Positions 40,806 to 49,787 of a stretch of 64,000 nucleotides of DNA are shown here, in pieces. Within the stretch, counting starts at the first letter, position 1. Every line of letters begins with the position of its first letter. Location of the stretch: contig CAVYUG010000014.1 in NCBI GenBank assembly GCA_963771655.1, positions 1-64,000 on the forward strand. Direction: 5' to 3'. The position numbers were made by a program, and so were the translations under genes. The stretch comes from JAWVFM01 sp963771655. Lineage in GTDB: Bacteria; Actinomycetota; Thermoleophilia; Solirubrobacterales; 70-9. The notes under the pieces were generated by a model that saw nothing but the letters and a program-made list of their open reading frames with translations, searched no databases and was not told the origin of the DNA.

Positions 40806-42278
40806 ATGGAAGCTGCTACAGGGTCAGGGGTATCCGCGGCCGGAGGGGGCGGTTACCAGCGCTATCGCGTGATGTGGCCGCTCGTGCCGGCCATGGCGAT
40901 GGTGATGATCGACTTCACGATCGTCAGCATCTCCGCGACGACGATCCAGCAGGATCTCCACCTCTCGGAGACCGGGGTCCAGTGGCTCGTCACCGCCTAC
41001 GCGCTCGCGACGGCGGCGTTCATCGCCCTCGGAGGCCGCCTGGGCGACATCATCGGACACAAGCGGATCGTCGCGATCGGGATCATCACGTTCGCGGGCT
41101 TCTCGCTCCTGTGCGGGCTGACGCCGGACACCTCGGTGGCCGAGCCGTGGCTGATCGTCTGCCGCGTCTTCCAGGGGATCGGGGGAGCCCTTCTCATCCC
41201 CTCGACCACCGTGCTCGTGCTGAACGCGTTTCCTCCCGCCGAGCGCGGCAAGGGGCTCGCGATCTTCTTCATAGTCGCGGGGCTCTTCACGGCCCTCGGC
41301 CCGATCGCCGGCTCCTACCTGACCCAGTACTGGACCTGGCGGGCGATCTTCTGGATCAACGTCCCGGTGGCGTTGCTCTCGCTCACCGAGTTCGCCTTCG
41401 TGAAGATCCCGGACGTGGCCCATCCGGCGAAGATCGACTGGGGCGGGGCGTTCCTGAGCGTCGCGGGCATGGGGCTCACGGTCCTCGGGATCCAGCAGTC
41501 GACCGTGTGGGGGTGGGGGAGCGTCGGAACCCTTGGCTCGATCATCGCGGGCCTGGTGCTGCTGGTGGTGTTCGTCGGCTACGAGATGCGGCAGGACGAG
41601 CCGCTCATCGACGTGAGGGCGATGGTCGCAAGCCGTCCCTACCTCGTCGACTGCATCCTCACGCTGCTCCTGTTCTTCACCTGGCTCGCCGTCTTCTTCT
41701 TCGGCAGCCAGTACTTCCAGGTCTCGATCGGCCAGAACCCCACCCACGCCGGCTTCTCGATCCTGACGATGTTCTACTCGTTCTTCGTCGCCTCCCGGAT
41801 CGGGGGCGGGATGCTCGACAGGCTCGGCCCGAAGCACCCCGTTTGTCTCGGCTTCGCGGCCCTCGCGATCGGTCTCTACCTATGGGGCAACGAGCTCACG
41901 ACCCTCACCGACAACTCCACCGTGCTGGGAATGCTCGTAACGGGTGCCGGCTTCGGCTTCGCGATGTCGGCCCTCAATGCCGACGCTCTTGATCGCTCCC
42001 CCGCCGAAAGCCGCGGCGTCGCGTCCGGTGTCATCCAGGCGTTCCGAAACTTCGGGTCCGCGCTCGGGATGGCGATCCTCGGCACGATCGTGCTCTCCAG
42101 CGCGCCGAGCCTCACGGGCTCGGGCGCGGGGCCGGGTCAAGCGGAGGCGCACGCCGTCGCCTCGGGCTTCGCCGACGCCCTTCAGACCGCCTTCTACGTG
42201 GGCGCGGCGCTGATGGCCGCTTCGTTCATCCTCGCCCGGCTGTTCATGCCGGAGGGGAAGCAGGAGGGGATGGAATAA
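40806..42278 (+). CDS. MFS drug:H+ antiporter, DHA2 (EmrB/QacA) type
   Basis: 490 residues with about fourteen hydrophobic helices. Helix 1 motif IDFTIVSISATTIQQDLHLS, motif A GGRLGDIIGHKRI near residues 78-90, and antiporter motif C-like GPIAGSYLTQYWTWRAIFWI. Exports lipophilic compounds at the expense of the proton gradient. It overlaps the convergent glycosyltransferase by 35 bases. Confidence 0.92.
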   Translation: MEAATGSGVSAAGGGGYQRYRVMWPLVPAMAMVMIDFTIVSISATTIQQDLHLSETGVQWLVTAYALATAAFIALGGRLGDIIGHKRIVAIGIITFAGFSLLCGLTPDTSVAEPWLIVCRVFQGIGGALLIPSTTVLVLNAFPPAERGKGLAIFFIVAGLFTALGPIAGSYLTQYWTWRAIFWINVPVALLSLTEFAFVKIPDVAHPAKIDWGGAFLSVAGMGLTVLGIQQSTVWGWGSVGTLGSIIAGLVLLVVFVGYEMRQDEPLIDVRAMVASRPYLVDCILTLLLFFTWLAVFFFGSQYFQVSIGQNPTHAGFSILTMFYSFFVASRIGGGMLDRLGPKHPVCLGFAALAIGLYLWGNELTTLTDNSTVLGMLVTGAGFGFAMSALNADALDRSPAESRGVASGVIQAFRNFGSALGMAILGTIVLSSAPSLTGSGAGPGQAEAHAVASGFADALQTAFYVGAALMAASFILARLFMPEGKQEGME

Positions 42279-43497
42279 CGGCCTCGATCGCGGCGGCGAG
42301 CCTCGCGGCGGGAGCCGGGTAGGCGTAGCGGGCGACCGCATCCGCGGAGGGAGCGCGAGCCCCCTCGCGGACCAGAAGGCGGAGCGTCGTCTCGATGGCC
42401 GAGGCGTCGCCGGCGGGCGCGACCAGGGCCCCGACCTCACCGGCCACCCGACCGGCCTCGGTCCCCTCCGCAAGCGCCACGATCGGCCGCTCCGCGGCCA
42501 GGTACTCGAAGAGCTTGTAGTTGAGGAGCTGGGAGCGCTCCGGGTGGGCGATGAGCAGGAGCGCGTCGGCCTCGCGCTGGAGCGCGATCGCGCGATCGCG
42601 CGGGAGGCTGCCGGCAAGCGTGATGCGCGCGGGGGAGACGTCGCTTCGAAGCAGGTCGCGCTCCTCGTCTGTGAGCGGGCCCGCGACCACGAGCTCGAGC
42701 CGCGCCGCCGTCTGGGGGTCCTGGCGCGCGAGCGCTCCGATGCCCGCGACGAGCGCGTGGGGGTCACGGCCCCGCCCGAAGCGCCCCGTGTAGACGAGGG
42801 ACATCCGCTCATCGAGCGCGATGCCGGATCCCGGTGCCGCCACGGCCGCCTGCTCGGGGTCCCAGCCGTTCGGGATCACGAGCGGCTCGGCGACGTCTCG
42901 CCGCCTCAGGTCGGCGGCCGCCGCCTCGGATACGCAGACCACCGCGTCGGCGCTCGACAGGCAGCTCCGCTCCAGGCGTTCGTCGAGTCGTCGCTGCGCG
43001 CGCGTCGGGAACGGCGGCCGCAGCGACTCGAACGTCCACGCGTCGCGAAGTTCCGCCACCCATGCGAGGCCCCGCCGCCTTTGCAGCGCACGCCCGACCA
43101 GGTGCGCCGACTCCGGGGGTGATGTCGTGATGACGGCGTCGAAGCGCTCGGAGGAGGCCAGCTCGAGCGCTCGCCGCCGGGCGAACGGTGTCCATGCCAC
43201 AACGAGCGGCTCAGGAACGAGGACCCTCGCGAGCGGGTGCGGGCGCCCCGAGTAGGTGTCCGCGTCGTAAAGCGAGCCGATCTCGCGCTCGCCGCGAAGC
43301 CGCGCTCGCGTGAGCTGGAGGTCGGAGGTGCGGACAACGCGCCTCTCCGCATCTTCGGGAAGCTCGCCGTACGCCCGTGTCGTCAGCACGGTCACGCGAT
43401 GCCCCAGGGCCTCGAGGTTTCGCGCCATCGCCGCCGGGCGGGCCGCGCCGGTATCGCGGCACGGCGGATAGAAGTACGCGACGAGGAGCAGGTTCAC
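42244..43497 (-). CDS. GT4-family glycosyltransferase
   Basis: 417 residues. GT-B fold: N-terminal LLLVAYFYPPCRDTGAARPA, then VAELRDAWTFESLRPPF, SADAVVCVSEAAAADL, VIPNGWDP near residue 220 and the C-terminal nucleotide-sugar domain with LVYTGRFGRGRDPHAL and QLLNYKLFEYLAAERPIVAL. Builds a surface or secreted glycan. GTG 43497 overlaps the stop of the preceding glycosyltransferase (GTGA). Confidence 0.9.
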   Translation of the reverse strand: MNLLLVAYFYPPCRDTGAARPAAMARNLEALGHRVTVLTTRAYGELPEDAERRVVRTSDLQLTRARLRGEREIGSLYDADTYSGRPHPLARVLVPEPLVVAWTPFARRRALELASSERFDAVITTSPPESAHLVGRALQRRRGLAWVAELRDAWTFESLRPPFPTRAQRRLDERLERSCLSSADAVVCVSEAAAADLRRRDVAEPLVIPNGWDPEQAAVAAPGSGIALDERMSLVYTGRFGRGRDPHALVAGIGALARQDPQTAARLELVVAGPLTDEERDLLRSDVSPARITLAGSLPRDRAIALQREADALLLIAHPERSQLLNYKLFEYLAAERPIVALAEGTEAGRVAGEVGALVAPAGDASAIETTLRLLVREGARAPSADAVARYAYPAPAARLAAAIEAVIPSPPASPPA

Positions 43498-44664
43498 GGT
43501 GCCTTCCGGCGACGCTCCGCGATCGCTTCCGCGTAGGCGGTGTCCATACGGTCGAGGAGCGCCGGCCAGGCCCACTCGCGCTCCGCCTTGACCCGCCCGG
43601 CCGCTCCCATTCGCCGCCTCGCCTCGGTGTCGCCGGCGAGCCGCTCCATCGCGGCGGCGACCGCTGCCGGGTCGCCCGGCGGGACCACGATCCCGGTCTC
43701 GCCGTCGTCGACCACGGCGCGAACGCCCGGATAGTCGGTTGCGATCGCCGCCAGCCCGCAGGCCATGGCCTCGATGAGAACGATCCCGAACGACTCGGGC
43801 GGCTCGGTGGTGAGGACGAACGCGTCCGCCCCGCGAAGCACAGCCGGGAGCTCGCGGTGGGGAACCGCGCCGAGGAAGTGGGCCCGGTCGTCGACCCCGG
43901 CTGTGGCCGCGCGGTCGCGAAACCCTTCGAGCAACTCGCCGCCGCCCGCGACCACGAGGTGGGGCGGCGGGTCGCCGCCGGTGCGGGCAAGCGCGTCGAT
44001 AGCGACGTCGAGCCGCTTGAAGTGGTGGGCGCGGTCGAGGGTGGCGGCGAACGCGAACGTCGGCGCGCCGTCCGGGATTCCGAGCCGCCCGCGAAGGCCC
44101 GCCGTCGGCCGCGCCCGGGGAGAACTCGTCGACGTCGACCCCGTTCGGCATCTCCACGAGCTTCTCGGGCGTCCGCCGCGCGACTCGGCGCAGGTACGGA
44201 ACCGAGTCGGCGTGCTCCGCCGACAGAACGCAGACGCGATCGGCGGAGCGGACGAGCGCGGGCGCCACCGTCCGCTCGTAGGCGGCGAAGAGCGGCCCGC
44301 GGGCCCCCCTTCCGACGAGGCGGTTCTTGTAGTGCACCAGGAGGGCCTGGCGGCGCCGGCGGCGGCTCGCACGGCCGAGCAGGGTCAGCTCGGCGCCGAA
44401 GATGAAGGGGTAATGGATGTGGACGACGTCGAACGCGGCGATCCGGGCGATGCTCGGGATCAGCGGCGCGTTCCCGATGGCGATCACCGGCTCGATGCGG
44501 TGCACCATCGCGCGTCCGGGGTCCGGCGCATCGCCTTCAGCGGGCGCGGTGAAGACCTCGACGTGATGCCCGCGCTCCGCCTGACCGCGCGCGAAGCGAA
44601 ATGCCGTGTTGCCCGCGCCCCCGGGGTACGGCGGAAAGGTCGCCGTCAGGTGAGCGATCCGCAC
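43494..44664 (-). pseudogene. GT4-family glycosyltransferase, frameshifted
   Basis: About 389 residues if corrected. The N-terminal half reads from GTG 44664 (LTATFPPYPGGAGNTAFRFA, then VEMPNGVDVDEFSPG). The C-terminal half is in another frame (PTFAFAATLDRAHHFKRLDV, PESFGIVLIEAMACGLAAIA, ending RRRKAP). The join needs one extra base around 44110-44132, in the run ccgcgcccgggg on the plus strand. Either a sequencing error or a true one-base deletion; both halves are otherwise well conserved. Together with the next two genes it forms a small glycan cluster. Confidence 0.85.
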
Positions 44665-44677
44665 GGACCGCGGCGCG

Positions 44678-45625
44678 CTACCGCGAGGCGCCGACGAGCT
44701 GGGCGACCCCGGCGCGCTCGATCGTCGCCCGCAAGCCCTCGCGCAGGTCGACCTCAGGCTCCCAGCCGAGCCACTCCTTCGCGCGCGTGATGTCGGGCTG
44801 GCGGACCTGCGGGTCGTCGGTCGGCAGCGCCTCGAACACGATCTCAGAGCGCGATTCCGTCACCTCGATCACGGACTCGGCGAGCTCCAGCAGAGTGAAC
44901 TCGTTGGGGTTGCCGAGGTTCACCGGCAGGTGAACGTCGGACTCCGCGAGCGCGACGAGCCCGCGGATCAGGTCGTCGACGAAGCAGAAGCTGCGCGTCT
45001 GGCTGCCGTCGCCGAAGACCGTGACCGGCTTGTCCTGGAGCGCCTGGCGGAGGAAGGTGGGAATCGCGCGACCGTCATGCGGCCTCATCTTCGGGCCGAA
45101 GGTGTTGAAGATGCGAGCGATGCTGGTGTCGACCCCCTGCTGGCGGAGGTAGGCCATCGTCAGCGCCTCGGCGTACCGCTTGGCCTCGTCATAGACGCCG
45201 CGCGGGCCGATCGGGTTGACGTGGCCCCAGTAGTCCTCTGGCTGCGGGTGCACCTGGGGATCGCCGTAGACCTCAGAGGTCGACGCGAGGAGGAACCGGG
45301 CTCGCTTCAGCTTGGCGAGGCCAAGCATGTGATGCGTGCCGTAGGAGCCGACCTTCAGCGTGTGAAGCGGCAGCCGCGCGTAGTCGATCGGGCTCGCGGG
45401 CGAGGCGAGGTGGTAGACGAAGTCGACATTGCCCTCCACGTGGACGGGCTTCGTGAGGTCGTGCTGCAGGAAGCGGAAACTGCCGTTGCGGATGTGCTCG
45501 ATGTTCTGGAGCGAGCCGGTATCGAGGTTGTCGACGCAGATCACGTCGTGCCCGGCGTCGAGCAGGCGGTCGCAGAGGTGCGAGCCGAGGAATCCGGCGC
45601 CTCCGGTGACTATGCACGTGCTCAT
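44678..45625 (-). CDS. UDP-glucuronate decarboxylase-like SDR (UXS family)
   Basis: 315 residues. NAD-binding VTGGAGFLGSHLCDRLL at the N-terminus, catalytic Ser/Thr in LASTSEVYGD, YxxxK in GVYDEAKRYAEAL, and FNTFGPKMRPHDGRAIPTFL plus FGDGSQTRSFCFVDDLI typical of UDP-xylose synthase. Makes UDP-xylose from UDP-glucuronate for the neighbouring glycosyltransferases. ATG 45625. Confidence 0.93.
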   Translation of the reverse strand: MSTCIVTGGAGFLGSHLCDRLLDAGHDVICVDNLDTGSLQNIEHIRNGSFRFLQHDLTKPVHVEGNVDFVYHLASPASPIDYARLPLHTLKVGSYGTHHMLGLAKLKRARFLLASTSEVYGDPQVHPQPEDYWGHVNPIGPRGVYDEAKRYAEALTMAYLRQQGVDTSIARIFNTFGPKMRPHDGRAIPTFLRQALQDKPVTVFGDGSQTRSFCFVDDLIRGLVALAESDVHLPVNLGNPNEFTLLELAESVIEVTESRSEIVFEALPTDDPQVRQPDITRAKEWLGWEPEVDLREGLRATIERAGVAQLVGASR

Positions 45626-45701
45626 CTCGATCCCTGGGTGGTTTGAACGGCGGGCAGGCTGCGGCCCGCGAGCATAGCGGCGGAAAAGGCATGGGCGAGC
45701 C

Positions 45702-46304
45702 ATGTCCGGCGGCCCGCAACCGCGCGTGTGGGGCGCGAATCGAACGCGCGGGGTTGTACGGCGCGTGGGGACGACCGCCGAGGTCGAAGACCGAGAGGCC
45801 GAGCGCCGCCGGGCGGCGCTCGGCCTCATCGGTGCGCACGAGCCCGTCTTGCGCAGAACGGCACGACGCTTCTCACTTTGCGCCGACGATGCCGACGACG
45901 CCTGCCAGCGCGCCCTCGAGATCGTGCTCACAAAGGCACCGCCGCTCGCGCCGCACCGGCTCGTCGGGTGGGCCTGCGTCGTCACGCGCCGCGAGGCGCT
46001 CGCCGTCCGGCGGACCCGCGAGCGCCTGCTCGCCGGCGCTGTGGCCGAAGACGCGGCCGCGGCTCTCGATCGCAATCCGAGTGAACGACCCACCGCAGTC
46101 GAGCTCTCCGAGCGCCGTGAGCGCGCAATCGGCGCGCTGCGACTGCTCGCTTCGCTGCGGCCCGACGAGCGTCGCGCGCTGGTGCTGCAGGCGAGCGGCT
46201 ACTCCTACGCCGAGATCTGCTCGCTGACGGGGTGGACCTACACGAAGGTCAACCGCAGCCTGGCGGAGGGTCGGGCGAAGCTGCGCGCCCGGAGAGCTTC
46301 CTAG
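45702..46304 (+). CDS. RNA polymerase sigma-70 family (ECF-like) factor
   Basis: 200 residues from ATG 45702 (GTG 45765 would give 179). Region 2-like LRRTARRFSLCADDADDACQ and LVGWACVVTRREAL, region 4 ALRLLASLRPDERRALVLQA then GYSYAEICSLTGWTYTKVN as the helix-turn-helix. No anti-sigma factor gene is adjacent; a 23-codon ORF with a strong ribosome-binding site follows. Target promoters unknown. Confidence 0.85.
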   Translation: MSGGPQPRVWGANRTRGVVRRVGTTAEVEDREAERRRAALGLIGAHEPVLRRTARRFSLCADDADDACQRALEIVLTKAPPLAPHRLVGWACVVTRREALAVRRTRERLLAGAVAEDAAAALDRNPSERPTAVELSERRERAIGALRLLASLRPDERRALVLQASGYSYAEICSLTGWTYTKVNRSLAEGRAKLRARRAS

Positions 46305-46374
46305 GAAGCCCGGCCAGAGTTGCTTCTTGCGCGGCCGAGGATCAACGACGCTGGGCCCGGGCAGGCACCGAGAG

Positions 46375-46383
46375 AAGGAGGAG
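46375..46383 (+). promoter_or_regulatory. Strong ribosome-binding site before a 23-codon ORF
   Basis: AAGGAGGAG ends 4 bases before ATG 46388. Such a near-ideal Shine-Dalgarno is uncommon in this window and is the main evidence that the tiny ORF is translated. Confidence 0.6.
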
Positions 46384-46387
46384 CAGG

Positions 46388-46459
46388 ATGGCTCTCGAAA
46401 TTCACCGGCTCAAGGACATGTTCGAGCAGTGGGACCTCGCCGCGGCGAAGGAGCTTTAA
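46388..46459 (+). CDS. 23-residue peptide ORF after the sigma factor
   Basis: MALEIHRLKDMFEQWDLAAA plus three further residues, amphipathic and helical. Preceded by AAGGAGGAG. It could be a small regulatory peptide, or a truncated remnant. Located 83 bases after the sigma-factor stop. Confidence 0.4.
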   Translation: MALEIHRLKDMFEQWDLAAAKEL

Positions 46460-46477
46460 GCCCGTTCACGAGGCGCG

Positions 46478-47056
46478 CTACCGCTCCCAGCCTCCATGGA
46501 GGAACGTCCATCGGGGGTAGCGGCCCTCGAGCTGGGCTTTCACCCACCGCCAGTCGTCGTCCCCGGCCGGTTCGAGCGGCGAGATCTGCGGTTCGCTCGC
46601 GACCACCCGGTAGCCCCACTTGAAGCCGCAGAGCGGGCCGACGACGGGCGTCATCAGCGCGTCGGGCGACGCGGTCAGGAACGCGACCGCGTGGAACTCG
46701 TATTCCCGCTCGTCGGTCCCCGGCGCGTCGAAGAACGTGGGCCGGACGCCGAAGGCCATGTACGGCATCGCGGCGTCGGCGGCCACCATCTGCGGGCTGA
46801 CGTCGACGATGATCTCCGCCTTCGCCGGCGCGGTGCGGTGCTCCACGATCTGGATCCACGCCATCTCCGCCGCGTAGCCCTCGGCCGGGTAATCGATGGT
46901 CGCCCGCGTCACGGGACAACCTCGCGCGCGCTCGATGTCGAACGACTCGAGCTCGAGGATCGGGTAGCCCCACCGCGACGGGTCCTCGTTGACGAGGTAC
47001 TCGACCTCGACCGTCCCGCTGAGCCCACGAAGCTCGAACGGGATCGAGGTCAGCAC
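46478..47056 (-). CDS. Conserved-looking protein of unknown function
   Basis: 192 residues, no signal peptide or membrane segment. Features: VEVEYLVNEDPSRWGYPI, RATIDYPAEGYAAEMAWIQI, VDVSPQMVAADAAMPYMAFG and a Trp-rich tail (DDWRWVKAQLEGRYPRWTFL). GTG start at 47056. I do not recognise the family. Coding quality is good and it fills the gap between the small ORF and GH26. Confidence 0.7.
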   Translation of the reverse strand: MLTSIPFELRGLSGTVEVEYLVNEDPSRWGYPILELESFDIERARGCPVTRATIDYPAEGYAAEMAWIQIVEHRTAPAKAEIIVDVSPQMVAADAAMPYMAFGVRPTFFDAPGTDEREYEFHAVAFLTASPDALMTPVVGPLCGFKWGYRVVASEPQISPLEPAGDDDWRWVKAQLEGRYPRWTFLHGGWER

Positions 47057-47086
47057 CCGCGCGATGCTACCGGCGCGATGCCGCGG

Positions 47087-48148
47087 TCATTGATGCCGAC
47101 GATGCCGGGTCTCGGGCGCGTAGGAGATCCAGCGGTTCTGATTCAGGATCCGCCGCAGCGCCCTGCGCGCGTCGCCGTAGTGATTGATGTCGTAGGGGCC
47201 GCCGCCGTAGACCGAGCGGTAGTAGACGAGCATCCGGGCGCGCCCGCGCTGGGCCGACCAGCGAAACAGCCACTTCGTGAACCTCGCGCCGGGATCGGCG
47301 TCCCAGGGCGAGTACTCGCCGATCTCGAACGGGAGGCCGCGGTAGTCGGCGTAGAAGCGGCTGAGCGCGGCGCGGATGCCGGGGGAGGCGAACTTCGAGT
47401 AGATGTCGGCACCCACCCAGTCGACGTAGCGGCGCCCTGGCCAGTAGCGGCCCGGGGCGTTGCCGCTCACCGCGGGGCTGCCGATCGTCTGCGGGTTCCA
47501 GACCATCGCGACCTTGGGGTGGGGCAGCCGCCGCCCGACCCCCTTTGCCCGCACCGCGGGCATGTCCATCGCCCCCAGGCTGGCATTGATGCGGGCGACG
47601 TTGCCGCCGCGGACGATCAGCGTGAACCGACGCCACGCGCGGCGGAACGACTTCGTCGAATGGCCGTGGCCGCGGGCCGAGCCGTCGGCGTTGTACGCGC
47701 AGTACGCGTTCCACGACCCGTTCATCTCGGCCATGAGCCGGATGTAGACCACCTGCCTGCGGTGCGCAGCGATCGAGCGGTTGAGCCGCACGATGTACCC
47801 GTCACCGTGTCCGCGAGCGATCTGCCCGGGACGGATGATCTCCCGCTCGCCGATCCGCGTTCCGAGACTAAGCATCCCCCGCGTGGAGGTCCGGTGCCAG
47901 AGCGGCAGGGCGCCGTGCTTGAGCGACGTGCCCCACGGGAAGAACGCCTGCAGAACGGCTGGGTGGGCGCCGATCCAGTGGCGGAAGCGCTGGAAGTCGC
48001 GCTCCTTGCCGACCGTGCCCGAGACCCCGTGGAACGCCCGCCCGTGCGGCGGCTGGTAGGACTGGGGGTGCCACCGGGCCTCGGCTGCACCCACACTCAC
48101 ACCGGGGAGAACGCAGGCCGCCGCCACCGCAATCGAGATCCGTCTCAT
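47087..48148 (-). CDS. Secreted GH26-like glycosidase (beta-mannanase family)
   Basis: 353 residues. Signal peptide ISIAVAAACVLPGVSVGAAEA. The acid/base Glu appears in YIRLMAEMNGSWNAYC and the nucleophile Glu in LPFEIGEYSPWDADPG, in the order and spacing of GH26. AMVWNPQTIGSPAVSGNAPG and VDWVGADIYSKFASPG fit the barrel. It probably hydrolyses beta-mannan or a related polysaccharide outside the cell. ATG 48148 rather than 48169 begins the signal peptide. Confidence 0.85.
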   Translation of the reverse strand: MRRISIAVAAACVLPGVSVGAAEARWHPQSYQPPHGRAFHGVSGTVGKERDFQRFRHWIGAHPAVLQAFFPWGTSLKHGALPLWHRTSTRGMLSLGTRIGEREIIRPGQIARGHGDGYIVRLNRSIAAHRRQVVYIRLMAEMNGSWNAYCAYNADGSARGHGHSTKSFRRAWRRFTLIVRGGNVARINASLGAMDMPAVRAKGVGRRLPHPKVAMVWNPQTIGSPAVSGNAPGRYWPGRRYVDWVGADIYSKFASPGIRAALSRFYADYRGLPFEIGEYSPWDADPGARFTKWLFRWSAQRGRARMLVYYRSVYGGGPYDINHYGDARRALRRILNQNRWISYAPETRHRRHQ

Positions 48149-48250
48149 GCGCCCCGCACGTTCCCGCATTCGCTGCGAATGCTTGCAGGGCGCACCCCAC
48201 CGCGTGCGCGGGGCGCCTGTGAGGACGCCCCGACGCGCGGCGGTGCGGGC

Positions 48251-48445
48251 TTAGACGGGCCCGCTCACCGTCGCGGGCGGATCGCGCTCGAGGTCGTTCG
48301 CGTCGACCACAGCCCACCCAACACGCTCGACGAGCTGGGCCGAGAAGTGGTCCGACTCGAGATCGCTCGGGGCAACCCGCTCCTTCAGGAGGACCCGGCC
48401 CGGGTCGGCGGCCGCATCGTCGGTGATGACGACGATCTGGGGCAT
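48251..48445 (-). CDS. Small protein of unknown function
   Basis: 64 residues, starting MPQIVVITDDAAADPGRVLL. Preceded by AAGGAGAGAAGC on the minus strand, a strong ribosome-binding site, which supports expression. Acidic, soluble, no recognised motif. Confidence 0.6.
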   Translation of the reverse strand: MPQIVVITDDAAADPGRVLLKERVAPSDLESDHFSAQLVERVGWAVVDANDLERDPPATVSGPV

Positions 48446-48530
48446 GCTTCTCTCCTTCCTTCGCGGTGTTGGAGCATTGTTGCGTGCTGACCTTGCCCTG
48501 GGGTCAAGCGGAGGTAAAGATTTCGTAGCG

Positions 48531-48932
48531 CTAGTCAGCCCACCAGTCGCGCCGGCCCTCGACGTCTTCGCGTGGAGCCTCGCCGAGATTGGGCGCGCCG
48601 ATGACGAGGATCTCGAGGCCCTCCGGCCCGGCCTCGTAGCCTCGCCACGTACCGGGCGGGACGCGCACCGCGTCCCACTCCTTGAGCTCGACGATCTCGT
48701 CGTCGAGCTTCATCCGCCCGCTCCCGTGCAGAACCACGTACACCTCCTCCTGCTTCTTGTGCGTGTGGCCGTACGGAAACCGATAGCCGGGAGGGACGCG
48801 CTGGTAGCCCAGGCCGGATCTCTCGAGCTCGAGCGCCTCGGTCGCCAACCGGAACTCCAGGTCGGGCGCGCCGTCGAACCTGGACCCGACGTCCTCCAGT
48901 TCCTCCTTGAGGTTCCTGAGCGTGAACGGCAC
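48531..48932 (-). CDS. Cupin-domain protein
   Basis: 133 residues. Cupin motif 1 in YRFPYGHTHKKQEEVYVVLHG with two His and a Glu; motif 2 in AVRVPPGTWRGYEAG lacks the usual His, so metal binding may be altered. GTG 48932 chosen; the longer frame passes through the adjacent tRNA gene and is not credible. Confidence 0.85.
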   Translation of the reverse strand: MPFTLRNLKEELEDVGSRFDGAPDLEFRLATEALELERSGLGYQRVPPGYRFPYGHTHKKQEEVYVVLHGSGRMKLDDEIVELKEWDAVRVPPGTWRGYEAGPEGLEILVIGAPNLGEAPREDVEGRRDWWAD

Positions 48933-48971
48933 GGCTCGCAATCCTATGGCGCCATGCCGCAGCCGCCATAG

Positions 48972-49061
48972 CGGAGGGGGAGGGATTCGAACCCTCGAGG
49001 GACCGTAAAGGCCCCTAGCGACTTTCAAGGCCGCCGCATTCAACCGCTCTGCCACCCCTCC
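48972..49061 (-). tRNA. tRNA-Ser (anticodon TGA)
   Basis: 90-nt class II tRNA. Acceptor GGAGGGG pairs with CCCCTCC, anticodon loop CTTGAAA gives TGA, long variable arm, T loop TTCGAAT, discriminator G. CCA is not encoded. Confidence 0.96.
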
Positions 49062-49230
49062 GGCGCTCCGCCGAGACTAATGGCCTCGCGCGGTACACTG
49101 AGCGGCGGCCGACCGCTTCGCGCGGGCACGAGCGCCCAAAAGGGGGCCGAGCCTGATCTAGGTAGCCGACCACCCGGCTTCGACGTCGGGACGGACGGAG
49201 GACGAAAGAGAGCCGCCGGCCGGACCGCGA

Positions 49231-49237
49231 AGGAGGT
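49231..49237 (+). promoter_or_regulatory. Ribosome-binding site deciding the start of the zinc-ribbon/HATPase gene
   Basis: AGGAGGT seven bases before ATG 49245. The frame is open back to 49080, but this site and the zinc ribbon immediately after the ATG mark the true start. Confidence 0.7.
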
Positions 49238-49244
49238 GGCGCTC

Positions 49245-49787
49245 ATGAGCCCACCCGTTTTTTGCCCCTCGTGCACGCGGACGTACTTCAACCTGCGTCC
49301 GACCGAGCGGAGGTGCCCGCGCTGTGGCGGCGAGCTCGCCAACCCAGGCGCGGAAAACGGCGGTGCGCCGAAAGGCGAGAGCCGCCGCCACGGCCTCCCC
49401 ACCGACACCCGCGAGCTGCGGAGCATCCACAATCGGGTCAACGAGGTCCTTGCCGACGTCGACGCCGACACGAGGCGCAAGGTCCGCTTCGTCATCACCG
49501 AGGTGATCGCCCAGTCCCTTAGACGCAATGGGGCGGCGCCCGGCCTCACGGAGCTGACGGTGGAGGTGAGGGAGAATCTGATCCGCGTCGAGGCGAACGG
49601 GCGTGGGGCCTCGGCCCCGGAGAGCCTCGACGGCTCCGCCGACAATGCCGCCGACCCACTCGCCGGACTGGCGCTCTTCGTCGTCGACGAGCTCGCCGTC
49701 CGCTCGGGCGCGGCAGCCGGTCCCGAGCCCAGCGTCTGGTACGAGATCGAACGCGCGCCGTCGCCCGCCTTGGCCGATGGAGGTTAG
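49245..49787 (+). CDS. Zinc-ribbon / HATPase-like (anti-sigma kinase-like) protein
   Basis: 180 residues. N-terminal zinc ribbon FCPSCTRTYFNLRPTERRC then PRCGGEL gives two CxxC knuckles. Residues about 60-178 resemble a GHKL ATPase of the anti-sigma kind: LRSIHNRVNEVLADVDADTR, VRFVITEVIAQSLRRNG (N-box-like), LAGLALFVVDELAVRSG. The canonical N-box Asn and G boxes are weak, so ATP binding is uncertain. It overlaps the PAS-GGDEF-EAL gene by 11 bases, so the two are produced together and probably interact. Confidence 0.72.
   Translation: MSPPVFCPSCTRTYFNLRPTERRCPRCGGELANPGAENGGAPKGESRRHGLPTDTRELRSIHNRVNEVLADVDADTRRKVRFVITEVIAQSLRRNGAAPGLTELTVEVRENLIRVEANGRGASAPESLDGSADNAADPLAGLALFVVDELAVRSGAAAGPEPSVWYEIERAPSPALADGG

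Noticed and set aside
48933..49055. Longer start for the cupin protein
   Set aside because: The extended frame is the tRNA-Ser gene translated; such tRNA-derived N-termini are a known artefact.
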